A stretch of 64,000 nt of DNA from CAZEQK01 sp964514395. GTDB taxonomy: Bacteria > Bacillota > Bacilli > Tepidibacillales > Tepidibacillaceae. Both the position numbers and the translations under genes were made by a program. Shown piece after piece: positions 24,881 through 34,068 of the stretch. Below the pieces are notes generated by a model, which did not search any database, had not been told where the DNA came from, and was given only the letters and a program-made list of their open reading frames with translations. Every line of letters starts with the position of its first letter. Positions within the stretch are counted from its first letter, which is position 1. The stretch is from the NCBI GenBank assembly GCA_964514395.1, contig CAZEQK010000007.1, positions 40,455 to 104,454 of the forward strand, in the 5' to 3' direction.

Positions 24881-26299
24881 TTATTTTACAAAGAAACCAA
24901 AGATACTAAATAAAATGGCTGTTATTACTGCTGCTACAATCGCTGGCATCAACTTATATCTTGAATATTCAATTACTGGTAAATCCAATATTGTGCATAA
25001 TGTATAGGTATTATCACTTAAAGGAGAGGCAAAGGCGCCAAAGGTTCCACTTGAAAATACTGCTCCTATCGCTAGTAGAATACTGGTACCTGATGTATGA
25101 GCTAGTGTAACACCTAAAGGCATTAATAAACCCCATGTTCCCCATGAAGACCCTATAAAGTAAGAGATTAGAGCTCCTAATATAAACAAGCCTGGTGCTA
25201 TGAAAAAATGAGGAATGAAGTGACCAACATGCTGAATAATAAACTTAGAAAATCCCAATTGCTCAGAAACATCAGATAATCCCCAAATAAGTGTCAGTAA
25301 AATAATTACTGACATTAATTCGTTTCCACCTTTAACAAAATGAGTAACAATATCATTTAATTTAAACTTTTGATACATGAAAAATATAAGGCTAAGGATA
25401 AAGGTAATAAATAAACCTTCTAGCATGACTCCCAATGCATCACTTTTTACAAAGGCATCAAAAAATGTTTTTGCCTTCGCATGTCCATCCCACCAGCTTA
25501 AAAAAACGGTAAGTACTAAGACAGAAACTAATGGTAATATTAAGTTCCATGGTTTAATTGGTGTTTCCTCTTCATATGCACGATAGCAAGCATTTAATCC
25601 TTCTTCTCCTTGCTCTTGCTGAGGATTATTGTTAGATGGGCCTATCTGTTTGTTATTTGAGTGCTTAAAAAAACTATAATAAATTCCTACAAGTATCATG
25701 ACAAAGGAAAAAAAATTAAAGGGAATACTTTTGATGTATACCGTATAAGCCTTCTCAGTAATCCCTACCTTTTCCAAGGAAAGATGTATGACTGAAACCA
25801 TATAACCAACAAAGGCCGTTGCTAATGGAATGATGGCCACAATAGGATTAGATGTTGATTCAATAGCAAATCCTAATTCTTGAGTGGATAGATTTAATTT
25901 TTGCTTTAACGCCTTCATGATTGGTGCAATGGTTACGATGCGAAAATCAGGATCACTAAAGGTTCCTATGGTTGAAAACCAAGTAAGCATAAAAGCACTT
26001 TTCTTTGTCTTCACCTTTTTACTAACTAGATGTACAAATCCTTTAATACCCCCAGTTAATTTGATAATACTGATCAAACCCGCAAAAACATATAAAAAAA
26101 TAATAATGCGAATATTATTTGTTTCAACCAAATTGTGGACTAAAAAATACAAAAATTTTTTTAATCCACCCAGTAAGCTTGGTTCCATAATATAGCTACC
26201 AGCCAATAAACCAATAAATAACCCTGGTATTACTTGTCTAGTAATAATTGAAAGTGGAATAACAATTAGAAACGGTACGAGAGATGTCCAAGTTGCCAT
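24881..26299 (-). CDS. NhaC-type Na+/H+ antiporter family protein (copy 1)
   Basis: About 472 aa, with around 11-12 hydrophobic segments. The family signature FIGSSWGTWGLLMPLGVTLAH and SGTFGAFASPLSDNT are conserved ion-path motifs of the PF03553 family. Related proteins exchange Na+ for H+, or malate/lactate coupled with Na+. ATG 26299 with AGAAGGGTG upstream is preferred; an upstream in-frame ATG at 26341 lies inside an element A stub. It follows a paralogue in the same direction. Substrate is not determined by sequence alone. Confidence 0.75.
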   Translation of the reverse strand: MATWTSLVPFLIVIPLSIITRQVIPGLFIGLLAGSYIMEPSLLGGLKKFLYFLVHNLVETNNIRIIIFLYVFAGLISIIKLTGGIKGFVHLVSKKVKTKKSAFMLTWFSTIGTFSDPDFRIVTIAPIMKALKQKLNLSTQELGFAIESTSNPIVAIIPLATAFVGYMVSVIHLSLEKVGITEKAYTVYIKSIPFNFFSFVMILVGIYYSFFKHSNNKQIGPSNNNPQQEQGEEGLNACYRAYEEETPIKPWNLILPLVSVLVLTVFLSWWDGHAKAKTFFDAFVKSDALGVMLEGLFITFILSLIFFMYQKFKLNDIVTHFVKGGNELMSVIILLTLIWGLSDVSEQLGFSKFIIQHVGHFIPHFFIAPGLFILGALISYFIGSSWGTWGLLMPLGVTLAHTSGTSILLAIGAVFSSGTFGAFASPLSDNTYTLCTILDLPVIEYSRYKLMPAIVAAVITAILFSIFGFFVK

Positions 26300-26337
26300 A
26301 ATTACACCCTTCTTTTTCCATATAGTTTTTGTATTAA

Positions 26338-26372
26338 ACATTCAGGTATCCATTCTGAATGAAATTTTACTT
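26338..26372 (-). repeat. truncated dispersed element A stub (A5)
   Basis: Only the first hairpin of element A remains: read on the minus strand, ATTTCATTCAG, a 9-nt loop, then CTGAATG. It lies exactly between the two NhaC-type genes and touches the stop of the upstream one. Confidence 0.65.
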
Positions 26373-27799
26373 TACATACTGGTCAAAAAGCCAATAATGA
26401 GGTACAGAAGAATACTGATCATTGCTCCAAAGATAGATATTTTAAATTTATACTTCGCATAATCAATTGGTGCCATTTCTAAAATGGTAGCTGTCGTTAT
26501 TGTGGTATCACCAAGAGGTGAAGCAAATGCGCCAAAGGTTCCACTTGCAAATACTGCTCCAACTGTTAATGGTATAGAAGCTCCTGTTGAAATGGCTAAG
26601 GTTACTCCAAGTGGCATAAATAACCCCCAAGTTCCCCATGACGTGCCAATAAAATAGCCAATGGTAGAACCAACGATAAAAATAATGACAGGTACAAGCC
26701 ATGTAGGAACAAATCCCCCCAATGTGGAGGAAATAAAAAAACTGAATCCTAAGTCATCAGCAGACATGGCGACAGCCCAAACCAATATCAAAATAACGAT
26801 GGCTGTCATCATTTGATTACCACCATCAATAAAATGGAAAATAATCTCTTTAAGCTTCTCTCTCCTAATTAAATAAATGATAGAACTTAAAAAGATGGTT
26901 AACAAAACTGCAATTAACATACCCATCGTTGTATCAGCAGCTGTGAATGCAGTAATGATTGTCGAAGCACCCTTCGCCCTTCCGTCAACCCATAAGAGAA
27001 CTATCGTTAAAAAAATTAATAAAAATATAGGTAAAAAGAGATTTAATGGCTTCGCATTAACCATAGAAAGCTCTTTTTTTATACCCACGCGATGTAAATG
27101 ATTTGTCTTTTTTTCCATCTCTTTTAATTGTATATTTTCATTTTCTTTATCAGTTATTACAAAACTAGTGATGAAACCTATGATAATCATAATGATTGCA
27201 AAGAAGTTTAAAGGGATGCTTTTTATAAAAATATCGAATCCAGAGCTTGCTAATTCAGATTCACCTAGTGAAGCTGTCACCACAGAAATCATATAGCCAA
27301 CAAAGGCGGTTCCTACTGGAATTAAGACAATGATTGGTTCTGTAGAAATATCAAGAATATACCCTATTCTCATTTTACTTATATTTATTTTTTCCTTTAT
27401 CGCTCGTAGAATTGGAGCCATAATCATAATTCGAAACATCGGAGTCATAATGGTAAACGGTACGGACAGCCATGTAATAAGCAATGCTTTTTTTTCTGTA
27501 TTAATGTAGGGGCGTACAAATTCCGCAAATCCTTTAATTCCACCAGCAATCTGCATCATTCCAACCAATCCACCAAATAAATATAGAAATAATATTATTT
27601 CTATATTTACTTTTTCAGTCAAGATATTTAAAAGATACATTACTAATTGGTTTATCCCACTAATTGCTTCTGGTTTAACAAGATAAGAGCCAAATATTAA
27701 ACCCACAACTAAGCCAGGTAAAATTTCTTTTGAAATTAAGGAAATTAGAATAACAATAATGAATGGTAGTATAGAAACCCAAGTTCCTTCCACCGACAT
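26372..27799 (-). CDS. NhaC-type Na+/H+ antiporter family protein (copy 2)
   Basis: 475 aa, clearly paralogous to the next gene downstream: GTSWGTWGLFMPLGVTLAI and SGTFGAFASPLGDTT align directly with its motifs, and the N-terminal half also matches. ATG 27799 has AAGGAAG just upstream and is preferred over ATG 27814. Around 11-12 membrane segments. It probably exchanges Na+ for H+ or a small organic anion. The two copies are 72 nt apart on the same strand and so may be co-transcribed, separated by an element A stub. Confidence 0.75.
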   Translation of the reverse strand: MSVEGTWVSILPFIIVILISLISKEILPGLVVGLIFGSYLVKPEAISGINQLVMYLLNILTEKVNIEIILFLYLFGGLVGMMQIAGGIKGFAEFVRPYINTEKKALLITWLSVPFTIMTPMFRIMIMAPILRAIKEKINISKMRIGYILDISTEPIIVLIPVGTAFVGYMISVVTASLGESELASSGFDIFIKSIPLNFFAIIMIIIGFITSFVITDKENENIQLKEMEKKTNHLHRVGIKKELSMVNAKPLNLFLPIFLLIFLTIVLLWVDGRAKGASTIITAFTAADTTMGMLIAVLLTIFLSSIIYLIRREKLKEIIFHFIDGGNQMMTAIVILILVWAVAMSADDLGFSFFISSTLGGFVPTWLVPVIIFIVGSTIGYFIGTSWGTWGLFMPLGVTLAISTGASIPLTVGAVFASGTFGAFASPLGDTTITTATILEMAPIDYAKYKFKISIFGAMISILLYLIIGFLTSM

Positions 27800-27894
27800 C
27801 ACTTCCTTGATCATCTATAATTAGTGGGTTTACATCCAAGCAGAAATACAAATACAACATAAAATGTAAGTAGGATAAAGTTTGGAGTGATTTT

Positions 27895-28470
27895 ATGAAA
27901 CAAACTGTAGATTACGTGACCAAATTTTCAATCGATATTCCTTTTGGTTATTATTATAAGTCCGGTTTGTTTGCTCAATATGTAACAAAAAGACACTATA
28001 ATCATTATTCTGATACCTATTGGAAAATACACATCAATTATCCTTTTTATGCAGAGGAGGCTATAAAAAAGGAATTTTTAATAAATATTTTAGGGTATCT
28101 GCAAAAAAAGGATATTAGTCATAAGATTGTTCTATTTGAAAAAGATATTCTTAGGATGAACAGACCAGCTTCAGATAATACGCAAAACGGTAAAATAATT
28201 ACTATTTACTGCAATAGCGAAGAAGAATGCTTTCAGACGATGGATGATTTGAATCGATTAATCGTAAACATGGGAATTCAAAAGTACCCATTAGCGATGG
28301 AACAGAATTTTCGAAATGACCAGCTCTTTAAGGGAAATCCCTATATAGGTTATCGTTATGCCTCGATGCCTAGAAGGCCTTTCTATGTGGTACCAGTCGA
28401 CGAATATGGGGAAGAAGTAGAGGATATACAAGAGAAATATCTCTCTAAATATGGAATGAATGTATATTAA
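27895..28470 (+). CDS. hypothetical protein, 191 aa
   Basis: Not recognised. It is rich in Tyr, Lys and Ile, with no signal peptide or membrane segment. A DRLIV-like segment and a C-terminal acidic stretch (VPVDEYGEEVEDIQEKY) suggest a soluble alpha/beta protein. GGAG precedes ATG 27895. The promoter must be in the short gap shared with the divergent NhaC-type gene. A weak hairpin (28472-28491) follows the stop. Codon use resembles its neighbours, so no sign of recent transfer. Confidence 0.7.
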   Translation: MKQTVDYVTKFSIDIPFGYYYKSGLFAQYVTKRHYNHYSDTYWKIHINYPFYAEEAIKKEFLINILGYLQKKDISHKIVLFEKDILRMNRPASDNTQNGKIITIYCNSEEECFQTMDDLNRLIVNMGIQKYPLAMEQNFRNDQLFKGNPYIGYRYASMPRRPFYVVPVDEYGEEVEDIQEKYLSKYGMNVY

Positions 28471-28471
28471 A

Positions 28472-28491
28472 AAACCACCTTATGGTGGTTT
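28472..28491 (+). terminator. weak terminator-like hairpin
   Basis: AAACCACC pairs with GGTGGTTT around TTAT, directly after a stop codon, but no T-run follows. Confidence 0.4.
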
Positions 28492-28675
28492 GAGAGTTGA
28501 CAAATTGCCTATTTTGCTTTTTTCCTATAACCCACATTCTATTAATATCACTTAATCAATACATATGCACTCATATCCGCTAGTTTTTTTGATACCATAT
28601 TCAAGCTTGCAATATTGCCACCATGGTATCAGCCATATCTGTTCCATCATATTTAAAAGTTTAAAGCTTTTTTCA

Positions 28676-28963
28676 TTATAACAAAAGCTTTATTCCCATT
28701 ATAATATTCCATATATATATCACTATATTTAAAAAGATAAAAATGATGAGTAGTCCGATGAAAGGTCCAATTGATCCACTTAAAAGAGTGATGAATGCAA
28801 ATACGATCGTGATAAGAGGAATAATATGCGATATAAATGCTTTTTTTGCATGGTACCTAACCTCTTCATCTTGAACAATAAAATAAACCGCTATCGGAAA
28901 AATAAAGGGAGCAAAGAAAATACTAAAATAGCTTAACGCAGCAAAAAATCGATAATCCTTCAT
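28676..28963 (-). CDS. DUF4870 family small membrane protein
   Basis: 95 aa with three hydrophobic segments. The motif VQDEEVRYHAKKAFISHI, joining the first two helices, is typical of DUF4870. Function unknown. GAGGTGG precedes the ATG at 28963. It lies 21 nt downstream of csaA on the same strand, so it is probably co-transcribed. Confidence 0.75.
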   Translation of the reverse strand: MKDYRFFAALSYFSIFFAPFIFPIAVYFIVQDEEVRYHAKKAFISHIIPLITIVFAFITLLSGSIGPFIGLLIIFIFLNIVIYIWNIIMGIKLLL

Positions 28964-28984
28964 ATCCTAACCACCTCTTAGACT

Positions 28985-29314
28985 TTAATATATAATCTCT
29001 CCTAAAGGAACATTTCGTTCAGGCTCCAATAGAATAACGTCATCATTTTCATTATTCACTCCTAGCACAAGAACCTCTGACATAAAATTTGCTATTTGCT
29101 TCGGTGGGAAATTGGTGACAGCAATAATTAATTTTCCTAATAATTCTTCCTGTTCATAGATATTCTTGATTTGAGCACTTGATTTTTTTACTCCAAATGC
29201 TCCAAAATCAATCGTTAATTGATAGGCTGGTTTTCTAGCCTTAGGGAAATCGTGAACCTCCATAATTTTACCAACTCTCATCTCAACCTTTGCAAAATCT
29301 TCATATTCTATCAT
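28985..29314 (-). CDS. csaA: CsaA-type tRNA-binding-domain chaperone
   Basis: 109 aa. The whole protein is one EMAP/OB tRNA-binding fold: FAKVEMRVGKIMEV, then VTNFPPKQIANFMSEVLVLG. B. subtilis CsaA dimers have chaperone and export-related activity. ATG 29314 follows AAGGAGG; an in-frame codon at 29353 would read through it. It overlaps neither neighbour but follows the LURP-like gene closely, so the cluster 29866-28676 is likely one unit. Confidence 0.88.
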   Translation of the reverse strand: MIEYEDFAKVEMRVGKIMEVHDFPKARKPAYQLTIDFGAFGVKKSSAQIKNIYEQEELLGKLIIAVTNFPPKQIANFMSEVLVLGVNNENDDVILLEPERNVPLGEIIY

Positions 29315-29353
29315 AGAAATGCCTCCTTGTGCTTGATTATACGCTATTTTCAC

Positions 29354-29866
29354 CTAATGTCCTGCATTGGCTGATCGTTGATGTCTTTTTTGTATTTCAT
29401 TTACTCCCATGATTACAACAATCAATTCAATCCAAGCAAGCTGTTCTGAATGGTTTTCCAGCTTAAATGCTGCTGATTCAAAGAAATTATTAATTTTATT
29501 AAATTGCCCAATCGGTTTCCCATTACTATCTGTTATGGTATATTCCCTAGAAAATGCAGGTGAAGTAATCGTATAGATTCCCCTTCCATATGCTTCATAT
29601 TCATATCGCTTTTCTAGAAAAGAAAAGCGTGAGCGTACATAGCCAACCTCTTTGCCCTCTGCTACATTTTCAATAAACCATTTATTTGATAAAAACTTAA
29701 AATGACCTTTAAGAAGTGGTTCTTTAGCATTACTATAAATTGTTAAGCTCGAGGAAAAAAATGACTCTAAATCGATAATCCCAATTTTTTTACCTGATTT
29801 ATCTATGATTCCTGTTTCCCCACTTGAAAATAGATTGTCTTTAAAATAAACCTCCTCTATACTCAT
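29354..29866 (-). CDS. LURP-one/tubby-like (YxjI-type) domain protein
   Basis: 170 aa. Repeated beta-hairpin units such as IIDKSGKKIGIIDL, then YTITDSNGKPIGQFNKI, resemble the LURP-one-related fold, which is close to phospholipid scramblases. No signal peptide. The C-terminus (ELIVVIMGVNEIQKRHQR) is helical and may contact the membrane. AGGGAGGG lies about 10 nt before the ATG at 29866. Role unknown; the family call is from pattern only. Confidence 0.55.
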   Translation of the reverse strand: MSIEEVYFKDNLFSSGETGIIDKSGKKIGIIDLESFFSSSLTIYSNAKEPLLKGHFKFLSNKWFIENVAEGKEVGYVRSRFSFLEKRYEYEAYGRGIYTITSPAFSREYTITDSNGKPIGQFNKINNFFESAAFKLENHSEQLAWIELIVVIMGVNEIQKRHQRSANAGH

Positions 29867-29946
29867 GATACTACATCCCTCCCTATTATTCCTTCTTACA
29901 TAAATATATACGTATTTTTTAACGTTCTAGTTACAATATGTAAAAA

Positions 29947-29974
29947 AAGAAACACTTGGATGAAAGTGTTTCTT
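29947..29974 (-). terminator. terminator after the CBS-domain gene
   Basis: An 11-bp perfect stem (29947-29957 with 29964-29974) is followed on the minus strand by seven T. Confidence 0.85.
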
Positions 29975-29995
29975 AATTGATTCAAGGTAAAGTCT

Positions 29996-30439
29996 TTACT
30001 CATTATAAAATTCCTTCAACAAAAAATCTAAAATCGATCTTCTTGTTAATATCCCTGTGAAGGTTTTATTTTGATTAATAACAGGTAAATAAGGCCAATC
30101 TACTAATAGTTCAATCCCATATCTCAATAGTGTATCTTCACTTAAAGTAGGGACATTTTTTCTCATTGAATCGACAACAAATTTTCTTTGAAAATCATGA
30201 TAAAATGGAACTTTTTCTAGTCTTGAATGCTCCAAAATTAAAGTTTTACTAATAATTCCCTCTACTTTATCACTATCATCTAAAACTGGAACAGATGACC
30301 ATCCAGTTTCCATCAGTTTACCTAATGCTTGTTCTAAGTTCCATTTTGAACGAACAGTCATCACTTTTTCTTTTGGTACAATAAGTGATTTAATTTCCTT
30401 TGACATAATTTCATCTCTAAATTGATCTACATGCTGCAT
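29996..30439 (-). CDS. CBS-pair protein, DarB (YkuL)-like
   Basis: 147 aa, consisting of two CBS motifs (about 20-75 and 85-140). Length, the start EIKSLIVPKEKV and the end GILTRRSILDFLLKE resemble B. subtilis DarB, a c-di-AMP-binding protein that regulates Rel and pyruvate carboxylase. I infer c-di-AMP binding by resemblance only. GGAGTGATATAG precedes ATG 30439. Monocistronic with its own terminator. KtrA at 14.3 kb belongs to another c-di-AMP-responsive family. Confidence 0.65.
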   Translation of the reverse strand: MQHVDQFRDEIMSKEIKSLIVPKEKVMTVRSKWNLEQALGKLMETGWSSVPVLDDSDKVEGIISKTLILEHSRLEKVPFYHDFQRKFVVDSMRKNVPTLSEDTLLRYGIELLVDWPYLPVINQNKTFTGILTRRSILDFLLKEFYNE

Positions 30440-30619
30440 CTATATCACTCCATTAATTTTTGCAATTTTCTTTATAATTAGAATTTTCCCCTACGAATAA
30501 ACATGTTATCTTGATTGAACCATATTGTCAAATAGTAAAAAACAGGATTGTTGAGGTTTTACATGAAATTACTTGTATTGGCTAAGAATAAAAGAAAATC
30601 TGTAAGGAGGTTGTTGAAA

Positions 30620-30748
30620 ATGGGTGAAAAAAAATATAGAACTCCTCAAAAAGTAAAGGTCAATGCTGATAATAAAGGTTATTACACGGAGATGACAGAA
30701 GCGAAAGAAATCGCTGAAGAATATGCTCCAAACAAAAAAACGAAGTGA
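30620..30748 (+). CDS. small hypothetical protein, 42 aa
   Basis: ATG 30620 has a textbook AAGGAGG nine nt upstream, which overrides a longer frame starting at 30548. The product is highly charged (GEKKYRTPQKVKVNADNKGYY) and ends in NKKTK. No membrane segment. Not recognised. An element A copy starts 28 nt past the stop. Confidence 0.6.
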   Translation: MGEKKYRTPQKVKVNADNKGYYTEMTEAKEIAEEYAPNKKTK

Positions 30749-30775
30749 TTTTTCCATGAAAAAAGCAGTCTCTTT

Positions 30776-30883
30776 TCCCGAAAGCTAACCGCCTCTAATA
30801 CTCCTATGAAAGTAAGTGGCGCTATGCTCCTGGATAAGGTCAACTAACATTCAGGTATTCACTCTGAATGAAGTTTCTCTATA
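30776..30883 (-). repeat. dispersed element A, copy 3 (A3)
   Basis: On the minus strand it starts AGAAACTTCATTCAGAGTG and ends GGCGGTTAGCTTTCGG. CTTATCCAGGAGCATAGCGCC is shared almost exactly with copy A4 at 52363. The CATTCAG/CTGAATG hairpin is intact. It lies between two convergent small genes. Confidence 0.78.
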
Positions 30884-30905
30884 TAGGCTGCTTTTATTCT
30901 TATTA

Positions 30906-31298
30906 TTATTGTAAAGAATACCATGGTTTTTCATTTGGCTCTTCACCTTCGTCTAATACGTACACCCCACCAACTTCGATATAATAAAATAGTTCTTTAT
31001 TTATTTTGGATAAATGATCTAGTTGAAACTGTTGCATTTCTATCGAGATAGCCGCATTATGTATTCTCTCGATACGTTTTTGTACAATATTAAATTGCGG
31101 TAAGGGTTTTTTATCTGGCATTTCTAATACCCGATATGTAATATAATATCGCACATATTTTTTAGGGTTAAACCTATCATCCAGATGAATATCCTTTAAC
31201 ATGATGAATTTACCTTTATTTGTGACTTCTTTAAATTTTTCTAAATCGTTGGTGGAGTATTTTATAAATATATCAATTGCTAATTTTTCTTGTTCCAA
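30906..31298 (-). CDS. hypothetical protein, 130 aa
   Basis: Not recognised. Soluble, rich in Lys, Ile and Tyr. The centre (YVRYYITYRVLEMPDKKPL) looks like paired beta strands, followed by a helix (IVQKRIERIHNAAISIEM). TTG 31298 follows AGGTGATG. Alone on the minus strand, divergent from the trp leader. No domain evidence for function. Confidence 0.65.
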   Translation of the reverse strand: MEQEKLAIDIFIKYSTNDLEKFKEVTNKGKFIMLKDIHLDDRFNPKKYVRYYITYRVLEMPDKKPLPQFNIVQKRIERIHNAAISIEMQQFQLDHLSKINKELFYYIEVGGVYVLDEGEEPNEKPWYSLQ

Positions 31299-31607
31299 TT
31301 TTTCATCACCTACTATCTATTATATTATAATAGAGTATCCGTATTACATATATAATTTGTGTTAATTATTTACTTCATTTTAACACTACAGTATTTTTCT
31401 AACTCAGTCAAAGCAAGTAAACACTTAAAAATATTTAATTCTATTGATAAATTATCATAACTCCATTAATGGTGTTAGAGATTGCAGTAAATCTATTTAG
31501 TTGTTTTTGTGTCATTTGATAATGTACCTCTCCCATAGTGACATTTTATAAAAATAATCTTAAGGTGACATTATCAAAAAATAATCACGAATGGCGATTT
31601 TTACATG
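31299..31607. other. intergenic region upstream of the trp promoter
   Basis: About 310 nt, very AT-rich, with no reading frame supported by an RBS. A short GTGACATT motif recurs near 31539 and 31564. Otherwise nothing stands out. Confidence 0.5.
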
Positions 31608-31635
31608 TTGACTTTTTTATATAATTGCATATAAT
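31608..31635 (+). promoter_or_regulatory. sigma-A promoter of the trp operon
   Basis: TTGACT (31608-31613), a 16-nt spacer and a perfect TATAAT (31630-31635). The T-box leader begins some 30 nt further on. Confidence 0.75.
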
Positions 31636-31649
31636 AATTTATAATATCC

Positions 31650-32012
31650 AAAAATTTAAAGTCAATGATTAGAAGGAGTACTTCAAGCACATTTGTTCTA
31701 AGCGAGTCGGCGATTGGTGAAAGGTCCGATAACAAAAGCTTTTAGGAATGGATCTATGAGACGTAAGGTGAATAATAGTAGCTGAAACCGTGTCCTCACG
31801 TTACAGAGGTAAGATATCGAGTAAATAAATTCATTACTCCGTATCCGATTAAGAGAAGATATGTTTTAGGTGGCATAGCGAAATCGAGGTATTTCGTCCT
31901 ATATGGATGAAATACCTTTTATTTTTTAATATGATATCTGTAAATATATTTTAAATTGGGTGGTACCGCGGAAGACTACTTCGTCCCATTAAAGGATGAA
32001 AGTGGTCTTTTT
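31650..32012 (+). promoter_or_regulatory. trp T-box leader with two serial antiterminator/terminator modules
   Basis: A stem I-like region (31670-31760) has a UGG specifier candidate at 31749-31751 (GAAUGGAUC), matching tRNA-Trp. The first T-box-like sequence AGGTGGCATAGCG (31868-31880) precedes a terminator (31887-31917, then T-rich). Only about 40 nt later a second, consensus T-box GGGTGGTACCGCG (31958-31970) precedes a second terminator (31973-32008, then T-run). There is no room for a second stem I between them. Both terminators must be passed to reach trpE. Confidence 0.88.
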
Positions 32013-32050
32013 TTATTTAGCATTCATTATATTTTTGGAGGTATGAATTG

Positions 32051-33460
32051 ATGAAGAAAAAGAATTTGGTTCCATATATAACAAGAATATCCGGTGATTT
32101 AGAAACCCCTGTCACCCTTTTTAAGAAATATGTTGGAGAGGATATAGGATTTTTACTTGAAACGCTAGATACAGTAAACGGGAGATTCTCTTTTATTGGG
32201 AAAAATCCCTATGCAAGGATTAAAGGCAAGAATGATCATTTGATAATAGAAAGTAATTCCAATCAAGAAATTAAAAAAGGAAGGCTATTAGATTTAGTTA
32301 AGGATTATTTAAGCTACTTTGAAGTGGAGAACGAAACCAATCTCCCTTTTATTGGAGGAGCTATAGGAACGATAGCATATGATATGATTCGCCAGTTAGA
32401 AAGAATACCAAATCAAACAGTAGATAAGATAAACTTGCCAGATATTGATTTAATGATAATTACGGAATTTATTGTTTTTGACCATCTTCATCATCAAATT
32501 ATAATTGTCGCACTTGATGAAAAAAGTGAGGATGGTCGAAAAAGAGCAGCGCTTCATCTTCTGAAAATGCAACAATCATTAAATAAAGCAAAAGATACAC
32601 AAGCTGATAATTTAGACATTTCAAATCATACCAGAATTGCTACAGGTAATATGACAAAGGAAACATTTATGAATATGGTTACAAAAGCCAAGGATTACAT
32701 CTATGAAGGTGATATCTTCCAAGTCGTTTTATCAAAAAGATGGGAAATTAACATTGAGGAGCATCCCTTTACTATCTATCGGAGGCTTAGAAGTAGTAAC
32801 CCCTCTCCATACCTTTATTACTTTAATTTTGGAGATTATCAAGTAGTAGGAAGTTCGCCTGAGATGCTGGTTAAGAAAATAGGAACAAAAATTTATACTA
32901 CACCAATAGCAGGAACACGAAAAAGGGGGAATGACGAAAAAGAGGACCAATTATTAGAAAAAGAATTACTAGCAGATGAAAAGGAGAAAGCAGAGCATGT
33001 TATGCTAGTAGATCTTGCTAGAAATGACATGGGAAGAGTTTCTCAAATTGGATCGGTCCGATTATTAGATTTTATGAACGTAAAAAAATACTCCAGTGTG
33101 ATGCATATTACTTCCTTTATCGAGGGCGAGACACGAAAAGATAAAGACGCCTTTGATATTATCGCCTCATTTTTACCAGCAGGCACACTTTCAGGTGCTC
33201 CAAAAATTCGAGCTATGGAAATTATTGAGGAATTAGAACAGGAAAAAAGAGGATTATATGGTGGGGCAGTTGGTTATTTTAGCTTTGATGGAAGCATGGA
33301 TACGTGCATCGCAATTCGTACAATGGTTATAAAAGATGATAAAGCTTATATACAGGCTGGAGCAGGAATTGTTGCTGACTCTGTTCCAGAAAATGAATAT
33401 GAAGAGATAAACAATAAAGTAAAAGCATTGATTGAAGTAGTAGGGAGGCTAGAGGAATGA
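32051..33460 (+). CDS. trpE: anthranilate synthase component I
   Basis: 469 aa. It converts chorismate to anthranilate with ammonia supplied by TrpG. The chorismate-binding domain fills the C-terminal two thirds: SSPEMLVK, PIAGTRKRG, DLARNDMGRV, AGTLSGAPKIRAMEI, and GGAVGYFSFDG. The feedback-inhibition motif near residue 35 reads LLETLD rather than LLES. ATG 32051 is chosen with GGAGG upstream. It overlaps trpG by 4 nt. Confidence 0.95.
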   Translation: MKKKNLVPYITRISGDLETPVTLFKKYVGEDIGFLLETLDTVNGRFSFIGKNPYARIKGKNDHLIIESNSNQEIKKGRLLDLVKDYLSYFEVENETNLPFIGGAIGTIAYDMIRQLERIPNQTVDKINLPDIDLMIITEFIVFDHLHHQIIIVALDEKSEDGRKRAALHLLKMQQSLNKAKDTQADNLDISNHTRIATGNMTKETFMNMVTKAKDYIYEGDIFQVVLSKRWEINIEEHPFTIYRRLRSSNPSPYLYYFNFGDYQVVGSSPEMLVKKIGTKIYTTPIAGTRKRGNDEKEDQLLEKELLADEKEKAEHVMLVDLARNDMGRVSQIGSVRLLDFMNVKKYSSVMHITSFIEGETRKDKDAFDIIASFLPAGTLSGAPKIRAMEIIEELEQEKRGLYGGAVGYFSFDGSMDTCIAIRTMVIKDDKAYIQAGAGIVADSVPENEYEEINNKVKALIEVVGRLEE

Positions 33461-34017
33461 TTTTATTAATAGATAACTATGATTCTTTTACCTATAACTT
33501 ATACCAATATTTAAGTGAGTTTGATGAAGTGAAGGTATATCGAAATGACCAAATAACTACAGAAGAAATTACAAAAATCAAGCCGGATAAAATAGTGATT
33601 TCTCCAGGGCCAAAAACACCGAATGAGGCTGGCCAGTGTGTACCAATTATAAAAGCTTTTTATAAAAAAATACCGATACTTGGTATTTGCTTAGGTCATC
33701 AATGTATAGGTAAAGCTTTTGGAGCAGAAATCACCTATGCCAAGAAGATATGTCACGGGAAGTCTTCAATGGTGACCCATCAGGCAACAGGTATGTTTAA
33801 AGACGTTCAAAATCCTACAAAGGCGGCTAGATATCATTCATTAGCAATTGATAAAGGCTCCCTTTCTAAAGAATTATCAATAACAGCGAAAACAGAAGAT
33901 GATGAGATTATGGCTATTCAACACAATAAATACCCTTTGTTTGGATTACAATTTCACCCCGAATCGATTTACACACCCGAAGGAAAACAAATGATAATAA
34001 ATTTTGTTCAAGTCTAA
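33457..34017 (+). CDS. trpG: anthranilate synthase component II (glutamine amidotransferase)
   Basis: 186 aa class I amidotransferase. The triad is GICLGHQCIG (Cys), and FHPESI (His, Glu). It delivers ammonia to TrpE. ATGA overlap with trpE (33457-33460) indicates translational coupling. In B. subtilis this subunit is encoded in the folate operon; here it is inside trp, so it may serve tryptophan only or both pathways. Confidence 0.94.
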   Translation: MILLIDNYDSFTYNLYQYLSEFDEVKVYRNDQITTEEITKIKPDKIVISPGPKTPNEAGQCVPIIKAFYKKIPILGICLGHQCIGKAFGAEITYAKKICHGKSSMVTHQATGMFKDVQNPTKAARYHSLAIDKGSLSKELSITAKTEDDEIMAIQHNKYPLFGLQFHPESIYTPEGKQMIINFVQV

Positions 34018-34068
34018 AAATTTATTAAGGTGGTAATTTCAAATTTAGGATAAGAAAGGATGAGAATA

